NCBI GenBank assembly: GCA_951813605.1
Contig: OX638379.1
Location: 4,414,062-4,478,061 of the forward strand
DNA: 64,000 nucleotides
Source: an uncultured Bryobacterales bacterium
Lineage (GTDB): Bacteria; Acidobacteriota; Terriglobia; Bryobacterales; UBA6623
Direction of reading: 5' to 3'
In this document: piece after piece, positions 28,454 through 36,787 of the stretch
Layout of the letters: each line of letters begins with the position of its first letter
Numbering within the stretch: the stretch's first letter is position 1
Notes under the pieces: model-generated
The model's database searches: none
The model's input: the letters and a program-made list of their open reading frames with translations, nothing else
Told to the model about the DNA's origin: nothing
Program-made: the position numbers and the translations under genes

Positions 28454-29068
28454 ATGTTCTGGAGGCGTCGCACCGGGTTTCAGGCCGACTGGATTGTCGT
28501 GGGCCTCGGCAACCCGGGCGAGGAGTATCGGTGGACGCCTCACAACCTCGGCTATCTGACCGTGGAGACCTTGGCGCGAGACGCGGGTATCCGCGTTTCC
28601 CGGCCAGAGGAAAACGCGTTGGTGGGCCGCGGCAAAGTCGGCGGCTGCGAGACTCTGCTTGCCAAGCCGCTCTCGTTCATGAATCGCAGCGGCGGCCCTG
28701 TCAAGCGGCTGCTCCGCCGCTACAGCATGCGGCCGAATCGCCTGCTCGTGGTCTACGACGAACTGGATTTGCCATGGGGAAGGCTGCGGCTCAAGCAAAA
28801 AGGGTCGGCGGCGGGCCATAATGGTATGAGGTCCATCGTCGAATCACTGGGAACCTCCGAATTCCCCCGGCTGCGCATCGGGATCCACCCCGGGCACCCT
28901 GTCGCCAACGGCGCCAAGTACGTGCTGCATCCATTTGGCCGAGGCGAGATGTTGGAGGTTGAAGGAATTGTCGGCGAAGCGGCGAGCGCGGTGCGAGACC
29001 TGCTCGCCGAGGGTGCCGAGAGGGCGATGGCGCGGTGCAACCGCCGCGTGCCCGAGCCACGGGAATAA
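28454..29068 (+). CDS. pth: peptidyl-tRNA hydrolase
   Basis: This enzyme releases stalled peptides from tRNA. It has 204 residues. VVGLGNPGEEYRWTPHNLGY contains Asn20 and catalytic His30; the usual residue before HN is Arg, here Pro. LSFMNRSGGPV has Asn77, VVYDELDLPWG has Asp102, and GHNGMRSI has Asn123. All active-site residues are therefore present. It lies between rplY and rpsF in the ribosomal protein block. Confidence 0.96.
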   Translation: MFWRRRTGFQADWIVVGLGNPGEEYRWTPHNLGYLTVETLARDAGIRVSRPEENALVGRGKVGGCETLLAKPLSFMNRSGGPVKRLLRRYSMRPNRLLVVYDELDLPWGRLRLKQKGSAAGHNGMRSIVESLGTSEFPRLRIGIHPGHPVANGAKYVLHPFGRGEMLEVEGIVGEAASAVRDLLAEGAERAMARCNRRVPEPRE

Positions 29069-29073
29069 GCACT

Positions 29074-29535
29074 ATGAGAATCTACGAACTCGGATTCATT
29101 CTTAAGCCGGACCTGCCGGCGGAGGAAGCGCAGGCGTCAGTCGATGGCGTCAAGAAGTCGCTGACCGACGGGGGGGCGAAAATCGACAAGGTCGATGACT
29201 GGGGCAAGCGCCGGCTGGCCTACCGCGTACGCGGTTTCTGGAACGGCCAGTACGTATTCATTCAGTACTCGATCAAGGACGCGACCTCGCTGACGCGCGA
29301 GGTCGAACGACGCTTGCGAGTCGCCGACAACATTATCAAGTACATGACCATCCGTATCGACGAGGATCTCAAGCGCTTGAAGAAGGCGAAGACGCGGCGC
29401 GCCAAGCGCGCTCCGCGGCTGGCCGCGAAGACGGCTGCGCGGGCGGCGGAGACGGCGCGGCCGAAGCCGACGACCCCGGGACGGCCCAAGCCCGAGAGAC
29501 CCGGCGATGGCGGCCCGGCGGCAGGTGCCGCGTAG
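29074..29535 (+). CDS. rpsF: 30S ribosomal protein S6 with extended tail
   Basis: The ATG at 29074 gives 153 residues. The S6 fold spans about residues 1-95: MRIYELGFILKPDL, WGKRRLAYRV, GQYVFIQYS and DNIIKYMTIRIDEDL. The remaining 55 residues are Lys/Arg/Ala then Pro/Gly-rich, longer than in most relatives, probably disordered and RNA-binding. The frame opens 39 bases earlier within pth. S6 binds S18, encoded next; the single-strand binding protein gene often found between them is absent. Confidence 0.95.
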   Translation: MRIYELGFILKPDLPAEEAQASVDGVKKSLTDGGAKIDKVDDWGKRRLAYRVRGFWNGQYVFIQYSIKDATSLTREVERRLRVADNIIKYMTIRIDEDLKRLKKAKTRRAKRAPRLAAKTAARAAETARPKPTTPGRPKPERPGDGGPAAGAA

Positions 29536-29562
29536 GCGCGATCGATCAAGAGGAACACACGC

Positions 29563-29922
29563 ATGGCTGACAACCAAACGACGAAGCCGGCCGCGCCGGC
29601 CAGGCGCCCGTCAGGCGCGAGCAGCGGAGGCCCGCCGCATGGAAGGCGAGACCGCCGACCGGGAGGCAAGCGGTTCTTCCGGCGCCGCAAGGTCGATTAC
29701 TTCAGTGTGAATCGCATCGACCACATCGACTACAAGGACGTCAACACGCTCAAGCAGTTCGTCGGCGATCGCGGCAAGATCAATCCAAGGCGCCACACTG
29801 GGCTGAGCGCCAGGCACCAGCGCGAATTGCGCCGGGCGATCAAGCGGGCGCGCAACCTCGCCTTGCTGCCGTTCGCGGGCACCGTCGACAAGTCCAAGCC
29901 AGGAGGCCCCTCCCGTGCTTGA
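29563..29922 (+). CDS. rpsR: 30S ribosomal protein S18
   Basis: This 119-residue small-subunit protein pairs with S6. The core lies at about 40-105: [31 protein letters not shown], and [29 protein letters not shown], the S18 signature. The N-terminal 38 residues are a Pro/Gly/Arg-rich extension. The 3' end overlaps rplI by eight bases. Confidence 0.97.
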   Translation: MADNQTTKPAAPARRPSGASSGGPPHGRRDRRPGGKRFFRRRKVDYFSVNRIDHIDYKDVNTLKQFVGDRGKINPRRHTGLSARHQRELRRAIKRARNLALLPFAGTVDKSKPGGPSRA

Positions 29923-30583
29923 AGTCATCTTGAAGCGGGACATCTACAAGCTGGGCGAGCGGGGTGATGTCGTGCGCGTGGCGAACGGATACGCGCGAAA
30001 CTACCTTTACCCCCAGCGGCTGGCAATTCCCGCCGACAAGGGCAGCCTCAAGCATCTCGCGGCCATGAGATCAGCCGCCGACCGGGAGGCCGTGAAGATG
30101 CGCGGCGACGCCGAGAGACAGCTGGCGGCCTTGGAAGGCATCTCAGTACGCGTGGTAGCCCGAGCCAGCCTCAACAACCAGCTTTATGGCTCGGTCAAGG
30201 CTCGTGAAGTCGCAGCCAAGCTCGCCGAGATCGGCATCGAGGTCGACCGGAACCGCATCCAGCTGACATCCCCCATCCGCACCTTAGGGGATTACGACGT
30301 TCCGATTCACATATACAAGGATTTATCTTCGACTATCAAGCTGGAAGTGCGCGCCGAAGGGCGCGAGGACGAGCCGCTCACCCGTTCAATGGAATCGGCT
30401 GCGCAACTCGAGTTCGCTCCGGCCCCCCCGCCAGCCGAGGAGGAGTTGGAAGAAGAATCCGAGCTTGCCGAGAGCGAAGCCGCCGCTGCTCCGGAGGCCG
30501 AGGGCGAAGCCGCCGCTGCTCCGGAGGCCGAGGGCGAAGCCGCCGAGGTGTCGGAGGCCGGGGGCGAAGCCGTTGCCGACTAG
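29915..30583 (+). CDS. rplI: 50S ribosomal protein L9 with repetitive acidic tail
   Basis: L9 binds 23S rRNA near the L1 stalk. The GTG at 29915, overlapping rpsR, starts [22 protein letters not shown] and [13 protein letters not shown], the L9 N-domain. The C-domain runs to about 150 ([22 protein letters not shown] end). The remaining 70 residues are Glu/Ala/Pro-rich and carry a 10-residue tandem repeat of the type [10 protein letters not shown], encoded by 30-base DNA repeats. The 222-residue length compares with about 150 in most bacteria. Its last bases overlap the proposed start of the next gene. Confidence 0.95.
   Translation: MLEVILKRDIYKLGERGDVVRVANGYARNYLYPQRLAIPADKGSLKHLAAMRSAADREAVKMRGDAERQLAALEGISVRVVARASLNNQLYGSVKAREVAAKLAEIGIEVDRNRIQLTSPIRTLGDYDVPIHIYKDLSSTIKLEVRAEGREDEPLTRSMESAAQLEFAPAPPPAEEELEEESELAESEAAAAPEAEGEAAAAPEAEGEAAEVSEAGGEAVAD
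30476..30571. repeat. 30-bp tandem repeat in the L9 tail
   Basis: Two identical 30-base units (30476-30505 and 30506-30535) are followed by a diverged third (30536-30565) and a partial fourth. The period is a multiple of three, so copy number changes would lengthen or shorten the L9 tail without a frameshift. Confidence 0.9.
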
Positions 30584-31334
30584 ATTCTTCGACTTGACCG
30601 GCCAGACCGCGCTGGTGACCGGAGGCGCACAAGGTATCGGCGCGGGTATCGCCACGCGGCTGGCGCGGGCCGGTGCTGCCGTGGCGGTGGCCGACCGGAA
30701 CCTAGAGGGCGCCCTCGCCCAAGCCGCGGCGCTCAAGGCGGAGGACCTGGACGCGTTCGCAGTCGAGATCGACGTCGCGGACGCCGGATCCGTCCAGTCT
30801 GCCGTCGACACGGTGCTGGCGTGCCGAGGCCGCATGCAGGTGCTTGTCTGCAACGCCGGAATCGCTGGCAAGGCGTTACCAACTTGGGACCAGTCTGACC
30901 GCGACTGGAAGTCCGTTATCGATGTCAACCTCAGCGGGGTCTTCTATTGCTGCCGCGCCACCCTTCCGACGATGCTGGAACACGATTACGGGCGCATCGT
31001 GAATATCGCGTCTCTCGCGGGCAAGGAAGGCAATCCGAACATGGTCGCCTACTCGGCTTCCAAGGCGGGCGTGATCGCAATTAGCAAGTCGATGGCCAAG
31101 GAAACGGCGCTGAAGAACATCTGCGTCAACGCGATCAGTCCCACTGTGATCCGCACGCCGATCCTGGACCAGATCACCGAGGATCAGGTGAACTACATGA
31201 CATCCAAGATCCCTAGGGCGCGGACTGGAACGATCGAAGAGGTCGCTGCTGTCGCGCACTTTCTAGCGAGCCCGGACTGCTCGTTCGTGACCGGCCAGTG
31301 CTACGATGTCAGCGGCGGCCGGGCGACCTACTAG
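30573..31334 (+). CDS. short-chain dehydrogenase/reductase
   Basis: This NAD(P)-dependent oxidoreductase has 253 residues from a TTG at 30573, the standard SDR length. The frame opens at 30465, but that part is the L9 repeat read out of frame. TGGAQGIG (16-23) binds the cofactor, Asp41 ends the second strand (suggesting NAD), NAGIAG lies at 94-99, and the catalytic residues are Ser147, Tyr160 and Lys164 in YSASK. The start overlaps the rplI stop by 11 bases, so it is co-expressed with the ribosomal block. Substrate unknown; 3-ketoacyl-reductase-like members share this pattern. Confidence 0.9.
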   Translation: MPTRFFDLTGQTALVTGGAQGIGAGIATRLARAGAAVAVADRNLEGALAQAAALKAEDLDAFAVEIDVADAGSVQSAVDTVLACRGRMQVLVCNAGIAGKALPTWDQSDRDWKSVIDVNLSGVFYCCRATLPTMLEHDYGRIVNIASLAGKEGNPNMVAYSASKAGVIAISKSMAKETALKNICVNAISPTVIRTPILDQITEDQVNYMTSKIPRARTGTIEEVAAVAHFLASPDCSFVTGQCYDVSGGRATY

Positions 31335-31360
31335 CCAAAAGCCGAAACCGCATCCCGGAA

Positions 31361-32332
31361 GTGATCCCGCGCTTGCCGAAGACCATTGCCACGACCTTGC
31401 TTGCGATCGTCGCACCTCTGGCCGCCGCCGTGACCGTCGAAAAGATTCCCTACGCTGGATGGCCGAACTGCTACCGGCTTACCAACGGCGAGGTGGAGCT
31501 CGTCGTCACTGCCGATGTCGGGCCTCGCATCATCCGCTACGGATTCGTGGGCGGGCAGAACCTGTTCGTCGAGTTGGAGCAGGATCTAGGAAAGACCGGA
31601 GGCGATGTCTGGCGCCTGTACGGCGGCAGCCGGCTCTGGGTGGCACCGGAGGACAGGGTCTATAGCTACGGAGCCGACAACGAGCCCGTGGAGATCACCG
31701 TTTCCGGCAGCAAGCTTTCCGCACAGGCACCCACGGAGAGCATGGGCGTCCAGAAACGGATCGAAGTGGAACTCGCAGACGAGGGAACTGAGGTCAAGGT
31801 TCTATACAGTCTTGCCAACCGCACGATCTGGCCATTGCGCATCGCCACCTGGGTGCTGACAATGATGCACCGGGGCGGTGTTGGAATCACGACGCTCCCG
31901 CCGCGCGGGACCCATCCGGAGATCCTCGCCCCAACGAACCCGTTAGTGTTGTTCGCTTTCACGGACATGAGCGATTCACGTTGGAGCTGGCTGGAGAAGT
32001 ACATCGCGCTGCGCCAAGATCCGGACAACTCCGACCCCGAGAAAATCGGCCTCTTCAATCCGGCAACGCGCGGCGCCTACCTGCTCAATGGCGAGCTTTT
32101 CGTGAAGAAGTTCGAGGCCTCGCCAGACGAGGAGTATCCGGACATGGGATCGTCGTTCGAGATATTCACGAACGAGAGCTTCCTAGAACTCGAGACGCTC
32201 GGGCCCATGCAAACGCTCCAGCCGGGCGAATCGATCGATCATCTGGAGACTTGGTCGCTCCATCGCCCCGTCACGGTGGGTCGCTGGGACGACGCGGAGC
32301 TGGACCGCGCGATCGCGCCTTATCTGAAGTAG
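31361..32332 (+). CDS. secreted DUF4380-like beta-rich protein
   Basis: This 323-residue protein from the GTG at 31361 has a leader (LPKTIATTLLAIVAPLAAAV) and a beta-rich body. IPYAGWPNCYRLTNGEVELVVTADVGPRIIRYGF followed by GGSRLWVAPED is the pattern I associate with DUF4380-like proteins, which look like aldose-epimerase folds. A TTG at 31373 is an alternative start. The final base overlaps the next start. Function is unknown; sugar binding is a structural guess. Confidence 0.75.
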   Translation: MIPRLPKTIATTLLAIVAPLAAAVTVEKIPYAGWPNCYRLTNGEVELVVTADVGPRIIRYGFVGGQNLFVELEQDLGKTGGDVWRLYGGSRLWVAPEDRVYSYGADNEPVEITVSGSKLSAQAPTESMGVQKRIEVELADEGTEVKVLYSLANRTIWPLRIATWVLTMMHRGGVGITTLPPRGTHPEILAPTNPLVLFAFTDMSDSRWSWLEKYIALRQDPDNSDPEKIGLFNPATRGAYLLNGELFVKKFEASPDEEYPDMGSSFEIFTNESFLELETLGPMQTLQPGESIDHLETWSLHRPVTVGRWDDAELDRAIAPYLK

Positions 32333-32952
32333 TGGTCCGGACAGTCGCTGGCCGGCTCCTTACCACTGGCCGGGTTGGCTTGCTGCCTGCCGCATTCAAT
32401 CCTCCGACCATGGCCCACATCGCGCTCGGCGACGCCGCGCAAGAGGCCTTTGGCCTGGACCAGGTCGCCCACGTCCTGCCTGATGCATTGCCTCACAAGC
32501 GAATCGGGAGGCCCAGTGCAGAGGAACGCCTGCGCTGGCTCTCGCAACTGGCCGAGGCGAGAGCCGACCGGGTGGTGGCGTCGTGCCCGACGGGACTGGT
32601 GATCGATGTCGTCCAGGCATTCCGGGAGGCACTGGACCCCCGCTGCGAAATCTTCGTGATCACCGGGCGGGACGCCGCCGAGCGATGCGTGACCTGGGAC
32701 TACGGGGGTGGGCAGCCTTTCTCGGAGCAGATCAAACATTACAAGTTGCTAGTCGCATCCCGCAGGGGCGCCTATGCGGTCGCTCCCGAGCTCGCCAATC
32801 GAATCCTGCCGTTCAAGATCGCCGCTCAGTTCGATACAACATCCTCTAGCGGGGTGCGGCAAGCAATTCGTTCCGGCACGCCTTGGCATCACATGGTGCC
32901 GCCCGAGATCCGGGACGCTGTGGGCACCGCGTACGAAGGGCTCCAGTCTTGA
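32332..32952 (+). CDS. NadD-like nucleotidyltransferase
   Basis: This 206-residue protein resembles nicotinate-nucleotide adenylyltransferase. LLPAAFNPPTMAHIAL (18-32) is the nucleotide-binding loop, with TxxH in place of the common HxxH/HxGH. FVITGRDAA sits where NadD has its phosphate-binding glycine-rich loop, and DTTSSSGVRQAI near 170 matches the ISSTxIR motif. The GTG at 32332 overlaps the previous stop by one base. True NadD, or another cytidylyl/adenylyltransferase, cannot be decided by eye. Confidence 0.75.
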   Translation: MVRTVAGRLLTTGRVGLLPAAFNPPTMAHIALGDAAQEAFGLDQVAHVLPDALPHKRIGRPSAEERLRWLSQLAEARADRVVASCPTGLVIDVVQAFREALDPRCEIFVITGRDAAERCVTWDYGGGQPFSEQIKHYKLLVASRRGAYAVAPELANRILPFKIAAQFDTTSSSGVRQAIRSGTPWHHMVPPEIRDAVGTAYEGLQS

Positions 32953-33743
32953 GCACAGCATTGGTCGTGTACGAACCGGGGTCGGATGGCGCGCTGTTCC
33001 GGCGGCAGGGTCTGCTGACTGACCTCGAGGGCACCTTGCGACAGCTCGAGCGCGACTACGCTCGGGACGTAGAAAAGGTGCGGCAATTCGAACGACGCTA
33101 CCGGCCCGCCGTCGGTGCCCGGTACGACGAACTGGAGGGTCTACGGACGAAAATCAATCGCGGGTGGGAAGCTCTAGGCAAGGCTCGAGACGGCCAGGCG
33201 AGCGAAATGTCCGGCGGGGACGAGGATCTTGACGAAGCGGGCCCTTCCGCCCCCAGGCCGGGGGGCGAGGCGAGATGTCTGTTCCTGGCACTCGCTCGCC
33301 GCATTCATCCAGATCTGGCTGCAGACGATTTTGACCGCCGCCGACGCCATGAGGTGATGGCCGAGGCAACCTTGGCATACCGGGACAATAACGACCGCCG
33401 CCTGCAATGGCTGCTCGAGCATTGGCAGGCCGAAAGCGAACCGATTCGCGGCTTCGGGCTCGGACCCTCCTGGCTGAGAACGAACCGGCGAATCGCTTGG
33501 GCGCGCTATCGCATCCGCGAAATGCAGTACTCGCTGGGTCAGCTCCACGCGTCGCCCGTGGCGCGCTTGATGCAAGAGCACGAGCGGGGCCGCGCGGCGG
33601 GGCGCAACCTGATCCTCGAGATGCGAAGGCAGATCGAAGCGGAACTTGAGGACGCAAGCCGAGAGATGGACCGTCTGCGGACCGGCATCGAAGACCTCGA
33701 GCCGGAGCTGCGAATGAGAGTCCGAGTCGCGACCGGGATCTAG
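32949..33743 (+). CDS. J-domain-like coiled-coil protein
   Basis: I do not recognise a named family. From a TTG overlapping the previous stop (TTGA) it has 264 residues. The centre, LALARRIHPDLAADDFDRRRRHEVMAEATLAYRDNN (113-148), looks like the helix II-HPD-helix III core of a DnaJ J-domain, with HPD at 120-122. Charged coiled-coil-like helices flank it (about 20-80 and 205-255). No DnaK gene is nearby. Tight coupling with the nucleotidyltransferase suggests the two work together, but this is inference. Confidence 0.65.
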   Translation: MSTALVVYEPGSDGALFRRQGLLTDLEGTLRQLERDYARDVEKVRQFERRYRPAVGARYDELEGLRTKINRGWEALGKARDGQASEMSGGDEDLDEAGPSAPRPGGEARCLFLALARRIHPDLAADDFDRRRRHEVMAEATLAYRDNNDRRLQWLLEHWQAESEPIRGFGLGPSWLRTNRRIAWARYRIREMQYSLGQLHASPVARLMQEHERGRAAGRNLILEMRRQIEAELEDASREMDRLRTGIEDLEPELRMRVRVATGI

Positions 33744-34210
33744 AAGTCGCGAAGCGGGCCATGACGCCCCGCGACCCGCGAAGCGTTCGCCCAGAACCCC
33801 TGCTGGCCGGGCAGGCGCAACACTTAGCCGAGCGACCGGCGGCAATGCGGGCAATGCTGGAATGCTTCGCTCAGAAGCGGAATCCGCCGGAATCGTACGG
33901 AGCGGAGCGCGATTTGCGCGCGTTGCTCCCATGCCGGTATCAATGTCGCCACGCCCGCGGTGCACCCACCCGCGGGAAGGATTCAGAACCCGAGTGCTGC
34001 GGGCAACCGGAAGACCAGTCGGACTCGCGCCGCTGCACGGCTCGGCACGGTCACCTGACCCCGCACGCAGCGCGAGCGCGCCCACGGGGGCGCTGGCCTA
34101 GCTGTTGCAAGTCCCAGGCCCCGCGCCTACTATTGAGAAAGCACCGTTCATGACACGTCGCGAATCTCCTGCTTGAAGGCGCGGTCGCGTCTCGCCTCAC
34201 GGGAGCCGAA
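33744..34210. other. 467-bp stretch without a gene
   Basis: Open frames here translate into Arg/Pro/Ala-rich sequence without motifs. The last 100 bases contain a possible promoter (34105-34133). Nothing else is visible. Confidence 0.5.
34105..34133 (+). promoter_or_regulatory. candidate promoter of the sugar isomerase gene
   Basis: TTGCAA (34105-34110) and TACTAT (34128-34133) are 17 bases apart and about 80 bases before the ATG at 34211. Both are four-of-six matches, so this is only a plausible site. Confidence 0.35.
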
Positions 34211-35173
34211 ATGCCAAACAAACGACTTGGACTCGATTTCTTCAGCTTGCGATCCCAAGGGTGGAGCGCGTTCCAGCTCCTGGACTTTGCGCACGCGCAC
34301 GGCGCCACAGTGGTCAATTTCTCGGAGCCTCGCTTTCTCGGCGGGACAGAAGCCGACCACCTCAGACGCGTCCGTGAGCATGCCGAGACGCTGGGAATCC
34401 AAATCGAGGTCGGCTTCGGGTCGATCTGCCCGACCTCGACCCGTTTCGCCAAGGAGGACGGCACTGCCCGCGAGCAATTGTTGAGAATGTTCGGGATCGC
34501 GCGCTTGCTGGGATCCCCATTCGTGCGCTGCTACCTGGGCAGCGCCGACGACCGCAGAGGCGAAGTCCCCCTCGAGCGGCACATAGAGAACACCGTCGCC
34601 GCATGCCGGTCGGTCCGGGACGAGGACGGCCGTCACGGCATCAAGATCGCCGTCGAAAACCACGCCGGCGACTTGCAGGCGCAGCAGCTCCGGGACTTGG
34701 TGGAGGAGGCCGGCACGGACTACGTTGGGACGCTGCTGGACACGGGGAACGCCACCTGGACGCTGGAGGATCCGCTCCACACGCTGGAAGTGCTGGCTCC
34801 GCTGGCCCTGACGACTGGAATTCGCGACTCGCGCATTTGGATCGAGGACGGCAAGGTTAACGTCATGTGGGTCCCGATGGGCGAAGGCAATGTCGGCATT
34901 GACCGCTGGGCCGAGCGATTCGCCGAACTGCGGCCCGACCTCGCTTTCTCCCTGGAGATCATCAACCTTCGCTCCCCCCGCAAGTTCGCCGTCCGCGACA
35001 AGGCATTCTGGAACCACTACCGCGACATACCGGCGTGGGTCTACGAGGGCTTCATGTCGGTCGCCCGGACAGGGAAGCCCTTCTCGCCGACGCAAGGCGA
35101 CCCAGTCGAACTCGAACGGAACGAAGTCGCAGCTGATCTTGCCTATTCCCGCGGGTTGCTAGGATTGGCCTAG
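34211..35173 (+). CDS. sugar phosphate isomerase/epimerase (AP endonuclease 2 fold)
   Basis: This TIM-barrel protein of 320 residues belongs to the xylose-isomerase-like family. The metal ligands expected on successive strands are seen in IAVENHAGD (Glu), LLDTGNATW (Asp) and LEIINLRSP (Glu), with the second-last ligand probably in GIRDSRIW. The ATG at 34211 follows GGGAG. There is no signal peptide, so it is cytosolic. Members isomerise or epimerise sugars, inositols or hydroxypyruvate; the exact substrate is not predictable. Confidence 0.87.
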   Translation: MPNKRLGLDFFSLRSQGWSAFQLLDFAHAHGATVVNFSEPRFLGGTEADHLRRVREHAETLGIQIEVGFGSICPTSTRFAKEDGTAREQLLRMFGIARLLGSPFVRCYLGSADDRRGEVPLERHIENTVAACRSVRDEDGRHGIKIAVENHAGDLQAQQLRDLVEEAGTDYVGTLLDTGNATWTLEDPLHTLEVLAPLALTTGIRDSRIWIEDGKVNVMWVPMGEGNVGIDRWAERFAELRPDLAFSLEIINLRSPRKFAVRDKAFWNHYRDIPAWVYEGFMSVARTGKPFSPTQGDPVELERNEVAADLAYSRGLLGLA

Positions 35174-35225
35174 TCCGAGCGCCGCCCGACCTGCTCTCAT
35201 CGATTCACTCTATAGGGGTTCGCAC

Positions 35226-36467
35226 ATGATAATCCGTCTATTCCTTCTCCTGCTCGCTTTGGTCGCGAGTTCCTTCGCGGGGGAGATCCCGCGCGCGGAG
35301 CCCGCCGATATCGGGCTCTCCAAAGAACGCTTGGACCGGCTCACGCGCGCCATGGAGGAAGACGTCGAGAAGGGCTACCTTGCCGGCGCGATCGGCGTGG
35401 TCGCGCGCAGGGGGAAGATTGCGTATTGGAAAACCGTCGGCATGGCCGACCGCGAGGCGAGCAAGCCGATGCGTGACGACACCATCTTCCGCATTTACTC
35501 CATGACGAAGCCGATCGTAGGCGTCGCCCTGATGACCCTTTACGAAGAGGGCAAGTTCGCGCTACGCGATCCCGTGAAGGATCACATTCCGGAACTAGGC
35601 GGCCTCAAGGTTCTGGAGGGCAACAAGATGGTTCCGTCCGACCGCGAGATGACCGTCCAGGACCTGATGCGGCACACATCGGGCATGACCTACGGGCTGT
35701 TCGGGGACAGCCGCGTCGACGAGATGTACACGGACGCCGACTTGCTCGGCGGGAACCAATCGGTCGAGCACTTCGTCCAGAAGCTCTCCAAGCTGCCCCT
35801 GAAGCATCAGCCCGGATCGGCTTGGGAATATAGCGTGTCCGTGGATGTCCAAGGCCGCCTGATCGAAGTACTGTCCGGCATGGACCTGGACAAGTTCATG
35901 AGCGAGCGCGTGTTCAAGCCGCTCGACATGCGCGACACATCGTTCCGGATGACGGAAGAATCGAAGGGGCGATTTGTGCAGATCTACCTACAAACCAAGG
36001 ACAAGACGGGGATCGAACGCGCCCCCGCAAGCCGCTCCGAGCGCTACTTCGACGCCGACACGCGCTGGTATTCCGGAGGCGGCGGCTTGGTCTCCACGAC
36101 CCGAGACTACCTGCGGTTCTGCCAGATGCTGCTCAACGGAGGCGTGCTGGACGGCAAGCGCATCCTGAGCCGCAAGACTGTGGACCTGATGACGATCGAC
36201 CACATAGCCGACCTGCCGCGGGCTTCGTCGATTTCGCGTCCGGGATACGGCTTCGGCCTGGACTTCGCCGTACACACCGACCCGGCAAGAAGCGGCCTGA
36301 ACGGCTCGGTTGGCGAGTACAACTGGGGCGGCCTGGCCGGAACCATCTTCTGGATCGATCCGGCGGAGGAAATGATCGGGCTCTACATGATCCAAGCGCT
36401 TCCCCCGCGATTCGAGGACAGCCGGACTCAATTCAAGAGGCTGGCTTACCAAGCGATCGTCGACTAG
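35226..36467 (+). CDS. family VIII esterase / class C beta-lactamase-like hydrolase, copy 1
   Basis: This secreted serine hydrolase has 413 residues. The leader is MIIRLFLLLLALVASSFA. The nucleophile motif SMTK is at 92-95, the tyrosine is Tyr202 in WEYSVSVD, and YNWGG (365-369) supplies the third motif, closer to the WxG of family VIII carboxylesterases than to the KTG of AmpC. TMQDLMRHT-like and GGGGLVSTTRDYLRFCQMLLNGG blocks are typical. A TATAGG lies just upstream as a possible -10 box. A close paralogue follows 320 bases later. An esterase or D-amino-peptidase role is more likely than antibiotic resistance. Confidence 0.9.
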   Translation: MIIRLFLLLLALVASSFAGEIPRAEPADIGLSKERLDRLTRAMEEDVEKGYLAGAIGVVARRGKIAYWKTVGMADREASKPMRDDTIFRIYSMTKPIVGVALMTLYEEGKFALRDPVKDHIPELGGLKVLEGNKMVPSDREMTVQDLMRHTSGMTYGLFGDSRVDEMYTDADLLGGNQSVEHFVQKLSKLPLKHQPGSAWEYSVSVDVQGRLIEVLSGMDLDKFMSERVFKPLDMRDTSFRMTEESKGRFVQIYLQTKDKTGIERAPASRSERYFDADTRWYSGGGGLVSTTRDYLRFCQMLLNGGVLDGKRILSRKTVDLMTIDHIADLPRASSISRPGYGFGLDFAVHTDPARSGLNGSVGEYNWGGLAGTIFWIDPAEEMIGLYMIQALPPRFEDSRTQFKRLAYQAIVD

Positions 36468-36787
36468 CCGAGGCCGGCGAGGGAGACCGGCTGGGATCAC
36501 GGAATCGCCAGCGCCTGGTTCCGCCCGGCGGCGTCCCAAGGGACGCGAGTCCGCTTGGGAAGCCTACACGGGCTAAGGGCTGAACGGACCGGCCAAGCGG
36601 TGGCGCGCTTCAAGGGCGGTCGCGCGAAGCCGCATGCGCCCGGAATCGCGGAGCAAGCAGTCCCGCCATGGGCGGCGAGCGCGCAGGGGATAGGTTCCCC
36701 GGATGCAGGCGTGGAAGCGCCTCGGCCAGTCAAGAAGCGCAGGAGGCCCGTTCCGAAGTCTGGGTTTCCTATACTGCAAAGACGCTC
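36468..36787. other. spacer between the tandem hydrolases
   Basis: These 320 bases hold no supportable gene. The frame of copy 2 remains open upstream, but that part is Arg/Gly/Ser-rich. A TATACT (36770-36775) just before the second gene may be a -10 box; no clear -35 accompanies it. Confidence 0.45.
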
